64,000 nt of DNA, from the NCBI GenBank assembly GCA_041695085.1, contig JBGFRO010000050.1, forward strand, positions 1-64,000, given 5' to 3'. Source of the DNA: DYFT01 sp041695085 (lineage in GTDB: Bacteria; Bacteroidota; Ignavibacteria; UBA10030). Shown in pieces: positions 7,012 to 14,520 of the stretch (position 1 is the stretch's first letter; each line of letters opens with the position of its first letter). The position numbers and the translations under genes are program-made. A model generated the notes under the pieces. The model was not told where the DNA came from and searched no databases. It saw only the letters and a list, made by a program, of their open reading frames with translations.

Positions 7012-10000
7012 CTGAGGAATCCCTTGCTTTCCAGGTACGCCTCGCAGCGCGTCATCATCCCTGCATCGTTTGCGTGGCCGTCAAACTGCAGAGTGAGAAA
7101 CGGCTTGTGCGAAGCGTTGCCAACGTAATGCTTGATGTAGGAATCCGGCCCACATTTGAAATTTGTGATATAGAGAAACTGTAAATGACGTCGATGGCGA
7201 ATGAACGAACACGCCTGAAGAATCTTGCGTCCACAATCCCAGAACATGTTACTGTTCGTCTCTGAGATGTCGATATCGTCAAGCTCGAGAAAATCGAGAG
7301 GGATGACATTGACGCCATAGTACTCGCGGAGTTTATTGGGGATGTTCAGGTTCATGCCGCGGTCGTAGAGGTTATACACCCTCCCTACGAGGATTAGGCC
7401 CAACTTTTTCTCAGCTTCGAGCAGATCAAGCGCCTGTTTCCCGCGCTCGTAGAGCTTTCTCTGGAATTCACGCTGCGTCTCATACGCGCGACGCAGTGCG
7501 TGCTCGTGGGTCCGTCGAGGAAGGCCCAACCCCTTTGCCATGGGATAGAGTTCTCGCACCACGTGTCCTTCCCCTTCCCTGAAATGAATGGTGGGCATCA
7601 GGAGTTTCCCTTCCATCGCTGACTGTAAGGGGGAATGACCGACCACGAAGGGGAGAGTTTGGTTCCACGGGCAATAGAACGAGTTGACGCCATCAAATCT
7701 CGTTTCCGCATCGATGAGGTTCGGCAGGAAGATGTAGTCGGTCTTTTTGTTGATCAGAGACTTGACATGCCCATGAGCCACTTTGATGGGGAAGCATGGT
7801 TCGGCGATGGTTGCATCGATCCCGGCGTTCACCATCTCGCGGTTCGTCGTTTCTGAGACCACAACCTTGAAGCCAAGACAACTGAAATACGACGTCCAGA
7901 AGGGGAGCTGCTCGTAGAACTGCATGGCAAGGGGAATACCCACAGTTCGGGCGCCGTTGGCGTGATACGGTTCGCAGGCAGCGTTGAGGATTTCTTCTCG
8001 TGCCTTGATCAGGTCAGGAATGACCGGCTTGTTTTCAGCCTTCGTCTTCTTCCGGAACTTGTCAGAGCATTTGTCTCCCCAGAAGGTTTTCTCCGCGTTC
8101 ACCTTGATCTCTTGCATATCGCAGTAGTTCGAGCAGGCCTTGCAGGTGAAGTGGCGAACGGTGTACTGAATATTATCGAGCTGAAATCCGCGAAATGTTG
8201 TCGGAACGTTCAGCGCCGTCACCTTCTCGCGAGCCAGAATCGCAGCGCCGATCGCGCCGATGACGCCGTTGTGGGGTGGAACAATGATCGGCTTTCCCAG
8301 CACAAGAGAAAACGCGGCGGCGACGGCGTCGTTATAGGCCGTCCCACCCTGGAAGTAGATACCGTCGCCAATTCGTCGCCCGCGAACCACTCGGTTGAGA
8401 TAATTGAAGACGATCGAGTACGCCAATCCCGCGACCAGGTCGACTTTGGACGCGCCCTGCTGGAGGTAGGCGTTGACATCTTTCTCCATGAACACCGTAC
8501 AGCGCTCTCCGAACTTAATAGGGTTACGCGATTCGAAGGCGAGTTTCGAGAATTCCCCTTTGATGCTGATACCGAGTCGTTCAGCCTGTTCTTCCAGAAA
8601 CGACCCTGTGCCGGCGGCACACGCCTCGTTCATCGAAAAATCCACGACAACGTCATCGTCCAGACTGATAAACTTGGAATCCTGTCCGCCGATTTCAAAG
8701 ATCGTATCCACCCGTCGGTCAATGAGCGTCTTGCTGATAGCCGTCGCGCCGGTCTTATGCGCGGTGATTTCATCCTTGATCACATCCGCCCCTATCAGCT
8801 CGCCAATCAACTCGCGTCCGGACCCTGTTGTGCCCACGCCCTTCACAAGAATGCGGTCGCCAAGCTGGTCTTCCAGTTCTTTCAGACACCGATTGACCAC
8901 GTCGATCGGTCGTGCCTCGGTATAGACATAGATTTCTTTGACGATGTTGTTGCTGGCATCAAGGAGCACCACATTGGTGCTTACGGAACCGATATCGATT
9001 CCCAAATACACATCGACTGGGAGCTGGTTTTCTTGGAAGGAGTACGGACGAACGCGATCACGTAGAAAGATCACCCGTTTGGTATCCAGAGGCGAAAGCG
9101 TGTTAGAGCGCTCTTCCTCCGGCAAGCGACCGGATCGTGAGGCGGCCTGCACGGCGCGCGGCTTGCTTTCCTGCTGTGATTCCCGCGCCAGCAACGCGGC
9201 TCCAATGGCGCTAACCCAGGCATAACATTCAGGAATGATGAATTCATCGTCACTGAGGTTGAATACGTCTTTCATCGCTTGGGCTACGCCTTTGTTGGCA
9301 GCCACTCCGCCGACGAAGATGACTTTCGGCACCACCGTTCTTCCCCTCACGATCGTACTTTTGTAATTCCTCACGACCGCTTCACAAAGCCCTTTTAATA
9401 TCTCCGGGGGGTGAAAACCCCTTTGCTGAGCGTGAATCATATCACTCTTGGCGAACACTGAACACCGCCCAGCAATGGTCGCTGCCTTCCCTGCCTTTAA
9501 GACGATTTCGCCAATGTCGTCGATGTTATATTTTAGCCGGCTTGCCTGCTGATCCATGAAGGAGCCTGTCCCGGCAGCGCAATCTCCATTCTTCTCGTAG
9601 TCCACGATCCCCACCGTGCCGCCAAGGGAGTCCGGGTTAAGCAGGAGATACTTTGCCGTATCGCCGCCCATCTCGAACACTGTGCGCACATCCGGGAAAA
9701 GAGTGCCGACAGCTTTTGCAACAGCCCTGAATTCGTTCTCGAAAGGCACCCCCAGCCGATCCGCCAGCAGCTTTCCCCCAGAACCGGTCGTGCAGAGAGC
9801 CTCAACCATGCCGAACGGGAGCTGTTCGGTGAACTCGCTGAACATGTTGAGCGCCGTTTGGAGAATCTCTCCCTTGGTTCTTCGATACGTCGACAAAAAG
9901 ATGGTGTATGGCCCCTGCCGGATCGAAAAGAATCCGGGAAGGCGTACATCCGGAATGTCGCCGGCGCTAAGGGCAGCAAGCTTCACACTGATGGAGCCAA

Positions 10001-10052
10001 CATCGACCCCGGTAAAGAGGGGAAGAGAAGACATTCCAGAGACATTAGACAT
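6993..10052 (-). CDS. Acyl-CoA dehydratase activase with tandem BadF/BcrAD ATPase domains
   Basis: A 1019-residue protein with two ASKHA-fold ATPase domains of the BadF/BadG/BcrA/BcrD family. The first has GVDVGSISVKL near 15, CAAGTGSFMDQQ near 160 and GRCSVFAKSDMIH near 200. The second repeats the set as GIDIGSVSTNVV near 350, CAAGTGSFLEEQ near 480 and GERCTVFMEKDVNA near 520. The two cysteines of each set usually hold a [4Fe-4S] cluster between subunits. A C-terminal DUF2229-like domain follows (EPCFPIKVAHGH near 770). Such activases couple ATP hydrolysis to pushing one very low-potential electron into a partner enzyme. With the downstream 441-residue gene it adds up to about the length of single-chain relatives, suggesting a split giant. 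The ATG at 10052 is used; one at 10034 is possible. Confidence 0.88.
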   Translation of the reverse strand: MSNVSGMSSLPLFTGVDVGSISVKLAALSAGDIPDVRLPGFFSIRQGPYTIFLSTYRRTKGEILQTALNMFSEFTEQLPFGMVEALCTTGSGGKLLADRLGVPFENEFRAVAKAVGTLFPDVRTVFEMGGDTAKYLLLNPDSLGGTVGIVDYEKNGDCAAGTGSFMDQQASRLKYNIDDIGEIVLKAGKAATIAGRCSVFAKSDMIHAQQRGFHPPEILKGLCEAVVRNYKSTIVRGRTVVPKVIFVGGVAANKGVAQAMKDVFNLSDDEFIIPECYAWVSAIGAALLARESQQESKPRAVQAASRSGRLPEEERSNTLSPLDTKRVIFLRDRVRPYSFQENQLPVDVYLGIDIGSVSTNVVLLDASNNIVKEIYVYTEARPIDVVNRCLKELEDQLGDRILVKGVGTTGSGRELIGELIGADVIKDEITAHKTGATAISKTLIDRRVDTIFEIGGQDSKFISLDDDVVVDFSMNEACAAGTGSFLEEQAERLGISIKGEFSKLAFESRNPIKFGERCTVFMEKDVNAYLQQGASKVDLVAGLAYSIVFNYLNRVVRGRRIGDGIYFQGGTAYNDAVAAAFSLVLGKPIIVPPHNGVIGAIGAAILAREKVTALNVPTTFRGFQLDNIQYTVRHFTCKACSNYCDMQEIKVNAEKTFWGDKCSDKFRKKTKAENKPVIPDLIKAREEILNAACEPYHANGARTVGIPLAMQFYEQLPFWTSYFSCLGFKVVVSETTNREMVNAGIDATIAEPCFPIKVAHGHVKSLINKKTDYIFLPNLIDAETRFDGVNSFYCPWNQTLPFVVGHSPLQSAMEGKLLMPTIHFREGEGHVVRELYPMAKGLGLPRRTHEHALRRAYETQREFQRKLYERGKQALDLLEAEKKLGLILVGRVYNLYDRGMNLNIPNKLREYYGVNVIPLDFLELDDIDISETNSNMFWDCGRKILQACSFIRHRRHLQFLYITNFKCGPDSYIKHYVGNASHKPFLTLQFDGHANDAGMMTRCEAYLESKGFLRWRKAC

Positions 10053-10130
10053 GAGAATGCTTTATCCTGCCTGAGTTGCGGTTTCCATTCGTTTACTCTC
10101 AGATGAACTACAAGTGGCGGCTAAGGTTTA

Positions 10131-10250
10131 GCGTAATTACGCCGTTGTTTTTGCCGCTCAGAACGCCGTGCGCGGAGTCCCGGCGCTTTTCGTCGGGATG
10201 GAGTGCGCAAACCCCCGATGCGTTTTATGCCTCGGGGGGCGGCAAAAACA
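10131..10250. repeat. Structured palindromic element between activase and BrnTA genes
   Basis: The stretch starts with the perfect palindrome GCGTAATTACGC (10131-10142). It continues with TGTTTTTGCCGC (10146-10157), repeated inverted at 10239-10250, with smaller hairpins between them, including one with CCCCCGA and TCGGGGG arms. It lies in a 440-base gap with no gene, exactly where the hyp operon is interrupted. It could be a small non-autonomous mobile element or a bidirectional terminator; there is no second copy in the window to decide. Confidence 0.5.
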
Positions 10251-10460
10251 TTGGAACGAACTCTATATTCCATTTCAACAAAGCGAGCGTCGTTGTTCTG
10301 TTATTAGGTAATCAAATTTGCCTTGCGACGACCTGCCCCGCTGCCTTTGAGCGGGAGAGGTTTTCCATTGTACCGCTCACCGCATCTTCCCGCGTGTCTT
10401 CCTACCTTTCTCTTTCAAAATACGTTCCGTTAGGCGCCGTATCCGCCGATTGGTGCTCGG

Positions 10461-10489
10461 TTGACATTGTGTGCATAATGTGATAGATT
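10461..10489 (+). promoter_or_regulatory. Candidate promoter of the BrnTA-like pair
   Basis: TTGACA at 10461-10466 and TAGATT at 10484-10489 are 17 bases apart, close to a standard housekeeping promoter. The first toxin codon, GTG at 10496, would lie at about the transcription start, so the message may be leaderless. The imperfect palindrome CATTGTGTGCATAATG between the two boxes is a possible operator for the ribbon-helix-helix antitoxin. Confidence 0.4.
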
Positions 10490-10495
10490 ACCGTT

Positions 10496-10765
10496 GTGAA
10501 TATCATCTGGGACGAAGAAAAAAACACTAAGCTAAAGACTGCGCGGGGAATCTCGTTTGAGGAAATTACAGCGTTGATTCTACAAAAAAAGTATGTTGAC
10601 ATCGTTAGACATCCCCAACGGTATGGTCAGTGGATGTTTCTGATACCGATCAACGAGTACATTCACGCAGTGCCGTTTGTAATAGACAGCGAGGGTAATT
10701 TTGTTCTGAAAACCGCATATCCGAGCCGGAAATTCCACAAAAGATTTGGAGAGAAACGAATATGA
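10496..10765 (+). CDS. BrnT-like ribonuclease toxin of a type II toxin-antitoxin pair
   Basis: An 89-residue protein beginning NIIWDEEKN and GISFEEITALI and ending with KTAYPSRKFHKRF, the pattern of BrnT-like toxins with a RelE-like fold (the start W-D-E-x-K-N, then a basic C-terminal strand). Related toxins cut RNA and slow growth until neutralised. The start is GTG at 10496 with no ribosome-binding site. The next gene overlaps its stop codon as ATGA, typical of coupled toxin-antitoxin genes. It is one of only three rightward genes here and is AT-richer than its neighbours, which suggests recent arrival. BrnT itself is more divergent, so the exact subfamily is uncertain. Confidence 0.72.
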   Translation: MNIIWDEEKNTKLKTARGISFEEITALILQKKYVDIVRHPQRYGQWMFLIPINEYIHAVPFVIDSEGNFVLKTAYPSRKFHKRFGEKRI

Positions 10766-11061
10766 AAGCAAAATTGGATAAATATGAGCGAGAGATTGAA
10801 AGGGAAGCCGATTCATATCGATCAGTCTCGAAGAAGGAACGCGCGATGATCGAAGGAATGCTTGATAAGATACGGAAAACCCGCAATGTGAATATTCGCA
10901 TATCGGAATCTGTTTTGGAACAACTAAAGCGTCGTTCGCAAGAAGAGGGCATTCCATATCAGACTCTCATTTCAAGTATCTTGCACAAGTATGTGACAAA
11001 TCAGTTGGTTGATGAAAGATCGATTCGCCGGTCGATGCAACTCCTCTCTTCCACGCAATAA
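10762..11061 (+). CDS. BrnA/CopG-like antitoxin
   Basis: A 99-residue protein that pairs with the upstream toxin. The charged N-terminal half (KLDKYEREIEREADSYRS) probably wraps the toxin. The C-terminal half NVNIRISESVLEQLKRRSQE and GIPYQTLISSILHKYV has the beta-strand plus two-helix pattern of a ribbon-helix-helix DNA-binding domain, so it is expected to repress its own promoter. The start overlaps the toxin stop by four bases. The gene ends about 15 bases before the break in the truncated hypD, on the opposite strand. Confidence 0.75.
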   Translation: MKAKLDKYEREIEREADSYRSVSKKERAMIEGMLDKIRKTRNVNIRISESVLEQLKRRSQEEGIPYQTLISSILHKYVTNQLVDERSIRRSMQLLSSTQ

Positions 11062-11076
11062 CCCCTCGATTGGTTC

Positions 11077-11182
11077 CGCCGCAGATTTCCATGAGCGTCC
11101 ATGGTTTGGACGTGACCGCCCGGATGGCGCTCGAATACTTCCTTGCTGCGCCAGCGTCTCGAAACTCGTCGATGTATTTCAT
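11077..11182 (-). pseudogene. hypD: Truncated hypD, first 35 codons only
   Basis: The ATG at 11182 overlaps the hypC stop as ATGA, the normal arrangement of hypC and hypD. The frame reads KYIDEFRDAGAARKYSSAI, then RAVTSKPWTLMEICGG, matching the start of HypD, and loses all similarity right after the first cysteine motif near 11077. The rest of this hypD copy is gone; the BrnTA-like pair lies directly beyond. The sequence is clearly different from the intact hypD at 4521-5645, so the two are not halves of one duplication product. Confidence 0.88.
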
Positions 11183-11445
11183 TGTGGTCCCTCCGGATCC
11201 GGCAGCTTCAACTCGTCGAGCGAGTCGTCTAACTCGTCGAACAACTTCAGCGTCTCCTGCGCTTCCTCCTCATTCATCTTGCTGATGGCGAATCCGACGT
11301 GGACAATCACATAGTCGCCGACAGCAACATCAGGTATCCAGTCAAGGCACACCCGTTTTTGAATACCGCCGAAGCTTACTTTCCCCATCGTCGGTTGGAC
11401 ACTTGTATCGATCTCCAGTACTTTACCCGGGATTGCGAGGCACAT
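11179..11445 (-). CDS. hypC: [NiFe]-hydrogenase maturation chaperone HypC
   Basis: HypC/HupF chaperone of 88 residues; it carries the iron centre from HypD to the hydrogenase large subunit precursor. It has the invariant MCLAIPGKVLEID start, whose second-residue cysteine binds iron, and GDYVIVHVGFAISKMNEEEA in the OB-like barrel. The tail DELDDSLDELKLPDPEGP is acidic and longer than usual. The start at 11445 is supported by a strong AGGAGG site. It overlaps the next gene upstream (HypC-like) by 23 bases and the truncated hypD by four. Confidence 0.95.
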   Translation of the reverse strand: MCLAIPGKVLEIDTSVQPTMGKVSFGGIQKRVCLDWIPDVAVGDYVIVHVGFAISKMNEEEAQETLKLFDELDDSLDELKLPDPEGPQ

Positions 11446-11641
11446 GTTTTCGTTCCTCCTGAGGATGTTCTTCAACTTTCGAAATTATCACTCCCGATTC
11501 AACGAGAACTGTATCGCCCACGATTGCTTCGGGAAGGAATAAAACAGGCGCGTGCAGGTACGCACCCTTCACTTTGACTTTCGCCATCGTCATTCCTTCC
11601 TGCGCGTAGATTTCGCGAATTTCACCTGAGACGATATTCAT
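11423..11641 (-). CDS. Second, cysteine-less HypC/HupF-like protein
   Basis: A 72-residue protein with the HypC barrel pattern (VSGEIREIYAQEGMTMAKVK, then GDTVLVESGVIISKVEE) but without the essential N-terminal Met-Cys motif; it starts MNIVSGEI. The start overlaps the hypF stop by four bases and the end overlaps the hypC start, so it belongs to the maturation operon. Without the iron-binding cysteine it cannot do the classic HypC job. It may act as a structural partner, a subunit-specific chaperone or a decoy. Similar small HypC-like genes sit next to hypC in some other hyp operons, from general knowledge. Confidence 0.75.
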   Translation of the reverse strand: MNIVSGEIREIYAQEGMTMAKVKVKGAYLHAPVLFLPEAIVGDTVLVESGVIISKVEEHPQEERKHVPRNPG

Positions 11642-13989
11642 GCGACCCTCTCCGCGATCTGGTTGGCAATGGGAACGCTTCGTTGTTGTCGGGCAAACGC
11701 ATACAGCTGACCTGGTGCGATACCGCCATCATTTGGGGGAATGCGTTGATGCCAGTAGGGACGGATTCCGTTTCGAGTAAGAAGTGCGACAGTGCGCTCC
11801 GTGAGAAGCTTATTTTGAAAACATCCGCCGGTTAAGACAACACGATCTTGACCGGTGGCTTGTGCAACACTGAGAATGGATGCAGCAAGCGTGTTATGGA
11901 ATTTGGCGGAGATGATCGTTGTTGGAATTCTGTTCTCGATGTCGGCCAAAAGCCCTTCAAGGGTTGGCGACCAGTCGATCACTAACAGCGATTCAGCTGG
12001 ATGAAGCTTAAATTCGTATCGGTCTTTTATATCGACATTTGTTGCCGCGAATTCCAACTCCATCGCGGCCTGACCCTCAAAGCCCAAGCGTTGACGAATA
12101 CCGAGAAGGGAAGCAACCGCGTCGAAGATTCTTCCCACGCTTGATGTGCGGGGAGAATTCACACCGCCCTCCAGCATCTGTCTTAGCAAACGGACCTCTG
12201 GCTTCGTAAATGACCCGGCAATGGCTTCACGATCAAAGGCGGCCAAGCCGAACAACTCGTACAACATCCCAAGCGCCGAACGACGCGGTTCTTTGATGGC
12301 ACGGTCTCCACCCGGAAGCGGAAACGTTCGAAACGATGCAACCCGCTCGAATGATGAAGCATTTGTCAACAGAAACTCCCCACCCCACACTGTGCCATCT
12401 ACGCCAAAGCCGGTTCCATCCCACGAGACGCCAAGCAGCTCACCGTCTAACTGGTTTTCCGCCATACACGCCGCCACGTGGGCGTAATGATGCTGAATAC
12501 CGACTGTGTCGAGTCCGGACTGACGAGCATACTGCGTCGAAAGATAATCCGGATGCAGGTCGCAGATTACGGTCTTTGGCTCCACATCATACAGCCGTCT
12601 GAAGTCGTGAATGACTCGTTGAAATGCGTGTAACGATTCTTGAGTTTCAAGATCGCCGATGTGCTGGCTGACGAAGATGTTGTTCTCCACGTTCAACGCG
12701 ACGGTATTCTTGAGATGCGCACCGACCGCAAGGAGAGGCCGATGAAGACTCGTCACGATTGTCAGCGGCAGCGGCGCATATCCACGTGCGCGACGCAGCA
12801 CGAGCTCCCGGCCAAGAAGAATCCGAAGGATAGAGTCATCGACATGCCAGACAATCGGACGATCGTGCACGAGGAAGCAATCAGCAATTCCACCGAGCCG
12901 CTTCAACGCCTCGTGCTCCTCGATGCAGATCGGCTCGTCCGACAGATTGCCGCTTGTGGCAACAACCGGGAATCCGAGGTCACGCATGAGCAGGTGATGG
13001 AGCGGCGTGTATGGAAGCATGACGCCGAGATACGGGTTGCGGGGAGCGACGGAGGGGGCGATGGGGAATCGCGGATTGCAGATTTCAGATTGCAAATTGT
13101 GAATTGCGAATTGCGGATTATGGGTCTTGCGTTGGAGGAGAACAATGGGAGACTCGGGGGAAAGGAGAATCCGTTCTTCAAGCTCCGACGCAGTGCACTC
13201 GCTCTGCGCGTCTTTTAACGTCGGATACATCAGCGCAAAGGGCTTTTCTTCCCGGTGCTTCCGGTCTCGCAATCTCGTAACGGCTTCATCATTCCGCGCA
13301 TCAACAAGAAGCTGGAAACCCCCAATCCCTTTGAGGGCAACGATCTTCCCGTCACGGATTGCTTCGGCAGCTTTCAGCAGAGCGTCATCGGCGGTGTCGA
13401 GTATGCCTCCATCCTCATCCCACAATTCGAGGTGCGGACCGCATATCGGACACGCATTCGGCTGTGCATGAAACCGTCGGTCCATCGGGTCGGTATATTC
13501 CTTCCGACATTCCGGGCACATCGAGAAGTTTTTCATCGAGGTATTCGGTCGGTCGTACGGGAGCGACTCGATAATGGTGAACCGCGGGCCGCAGTTCGTA
13601 CAGTTCGTGAACGGATACCGGTAGCGGCGGTTTGAAGGATCGAAGATTTCGGCAAGGCAATCGGGACACGTCGCGATGTCCGGTAGAACAAATGCTTTCT
13701 TCACCCCATTCGTCTCGCTCTCCCGAATCACAAAACTCTCGAACCCCATCGGGTCGAGATAGGAAAACTCTAAAGACTGAATGAACGACCGGGGAGGCTT
13801 CTCTTTTTCGATGCGCAGCACAAACTCATCGAGCCGCTCTTTCGGCCCTTCGACTTCAATGAAGACGCCTTGAGCGGAGTTCGACACCCACCCCGGTAAA
13901 TCCATCTCCTTTGCAAGCCGATAAATGAAGGGACGGAAGCCTACACCCTGCACGGCTCCTCGAATGACAATATGGATGCGTTGGTTCAT
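11638..13989 (-). CDS. hypF: Carbamoyltransferase HypF
   Basis: HypF (783 residues) converts carbamoyl phosphate to carbamoyl-adenylate and transfers the carbamoyl group to the HypE terminal cysteine. Domains in order: acylphosphatase (1-90, RGAVQGVGFRPFIYRLA); two zinc fingers (about 108-185, CPDCLAEI, CTNCGPRF, CPECRKEY, CPICGPH); a YrdC-like domain (about 200-390, with KGIGGFQLLVDA and RKHREEKPFALM); and a Kae1-like domain (to the end, IQHHYAHVAACMAE and DGTGFGVDGTVWGGEFL). An in-frame block around residues 290-307 is encoded by a short AT-rich repeat and looks inserted into the YrdC domain. The ATG at 13989 overlaps the protease stop by four bases. Confidence 0.97.
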   Translation of the reverse strand: MNQRIHIVIRGAVQGVGFRPFIYRLAKEMDLPGWVSNSAQGVFIEVEGPKERLDEFVLRIEKEKPPRSFIQSLEFSYLDPMGFESFVIRESETNGVKKAFVLPDIATCPDCLAEIFDPSNRRYRYPFTNCTNCGPRFTIIESLPYDRPNTSMKNFSMCPECRKEYTDPMDRRFHAQPNACPICGPHLELWDEDGGILDTADDALLKAAEAIRDGKIVALKGIGGFQLLVDARNDEAVTRLRDRKHREEKPFALMYPTLKDAQSECTASELEERILLSPESPIVLLQRKTHNPQFAIHNLQSEICNPRFPIAPSVAPRNPYLGVMLPYTPLHHLLMRDLGFPVVATSGNLSDEPICIEEHEALKRLGGIADCFLVHDRPIVWHVDDSILRILLGRELVLRRARGYAPLPLTIVTSLHRPLLAVGAHLKNTVALNVENNIFVSQHIGDLETQESLHAFQRVIHDFRRLYDVEPKTVICDLHPDYLSTQYARQSGLDTVGIQHHYAHVAACMAENQLDGELLGVSWDGTGFGVDGTVWGGEFLLTNASSFERVASFRTFPLPGGDRAIKEPRRSALGMLYELFGLAAFDREAIAGSFTKPEVRLLRQMLEGGVNSPRTSSVGRIFDAVASLLGIRQRLGFEGQAAMELEFAATNVDIKDRYEFKLHPAESLLVIDWSPTLEGLLADIENRIPTTIISAKFHNTLAASILSVAQATGQDRVVLTGGCFQNKLLTERTVALLTRNGIRPYWHQRIPPNDGGIAPGQLYAFARQQRSVPIANQIAERVA
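13071..13120. repeat. In-frame degenerate short repeat inside hypF
   Basis: About 50 bases made of near-identical units of the type ATTGCGGATT, ATTGCAGATT and ATTGCAAATT, unlike the surrounding coding sequence. The block keeps the hypF frame open and encodes residues such as NPQFAIHNLQSEICNPRF. A related piece occurs in the gap at 16619-16640. Confidence 0.7.
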
Positions 13990-14510
13990 GGGAGGGTTGA
14001 TCGTTCTTGCCCGTTCGTAATGATCGGGAGAACGCTCTGCTGAGAGGTCATCCGACCGCGTACGCCTGAGGCAGCTTGGATTTCTTGTGCGATGCGATGA
14101 AGAATCGTCTCCATCGGCTCTTTCAGTTCTTCTGAGATACTTTCCCCATAATCGAACTTCTCACACTCGACCCCATACACGATCAATTGCTCGGGCATTT
14201 TCCCGAGCGCCCGTGCAAGCTCTATCGCTTCTGCCGCGCCGAAGGTGTGGGTCGAACAACGAAACAAACCCGAGGGAATTTGCCCCGCCCGCGCATCGAA
14301 TCGGTGAATCGTACCGGGCTTATTCCCCGATGAAACTGCATCGACGAGAATAACGTAATCCTGATCATTCCAAAGCTCAATCACATCGCATCCCTCTCCA
14401 GCCGACTCGATAATCTCGACACCGGCGAATTGGCGCATCCGTCTCACGATGTACCTTCCGATACCATCGTCCGAGCGCAACGGATTTCCTATGCCGATAA
14501 TTTTGACCAT
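13986..14510 (-). CDS. Hydrogenase maturation endopeptidase (HycI/HyaD family)
   Basis: A 174-residue endopeptidase that cuts the C-terminal extension from the hydrogenase large subunit once nickel is inserted. GIGNPLRSDDGIG at the start, LVDAVSSG near 57 and STHTFGAAEAIELARAL near 88 hold the acidic and histidine nickel-binding residues of the family. After residue 150 the sequence (SGVRGRMTSQQSV onward) is unlike the family and may be a spurious or strain-specific tail. It follows the large-subunit gene by about 10 bases and overlaps the hypF start, so it is part of the hydrogenase operon and presumably specific for that large subunit. Confidence 0.92.
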   Translation of the reverse strand: MVKIIGIGNPLRSDDGIGRYIVRRMRQFAGVEIIESAGEGCDVIELWNDQDYVILVDAVSSGNKPGTIHRFDARAGQIPSGLFRCSTHTFGAAEAIELARALGKMPEQLIVYGVECEKFDYGESISEELKEPMETILHRIAQEIQAASGVRGRMTSQQSVLPIITNGQERSTLP

Positions 14511-14520
14511 CTCACACTCG

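Noticed and set aside
7962..9065. Long plus-strand open frame of about 370 codons
   Set aside because: It is antisense to the activase gene and has no conserved motif or ribosome-binding site.
10100..10260. Possible integron attC site
   Set aside because: Palindromic arms are present but the core GTTRRRY/RYYYAAC boxes and an integrase are not, so an integron cannot be supported.
13071..13120. CRISPR-like array
   Set aside because: Units are only about 10 bases, degenerate and without spacers; the block is coding and in frame.
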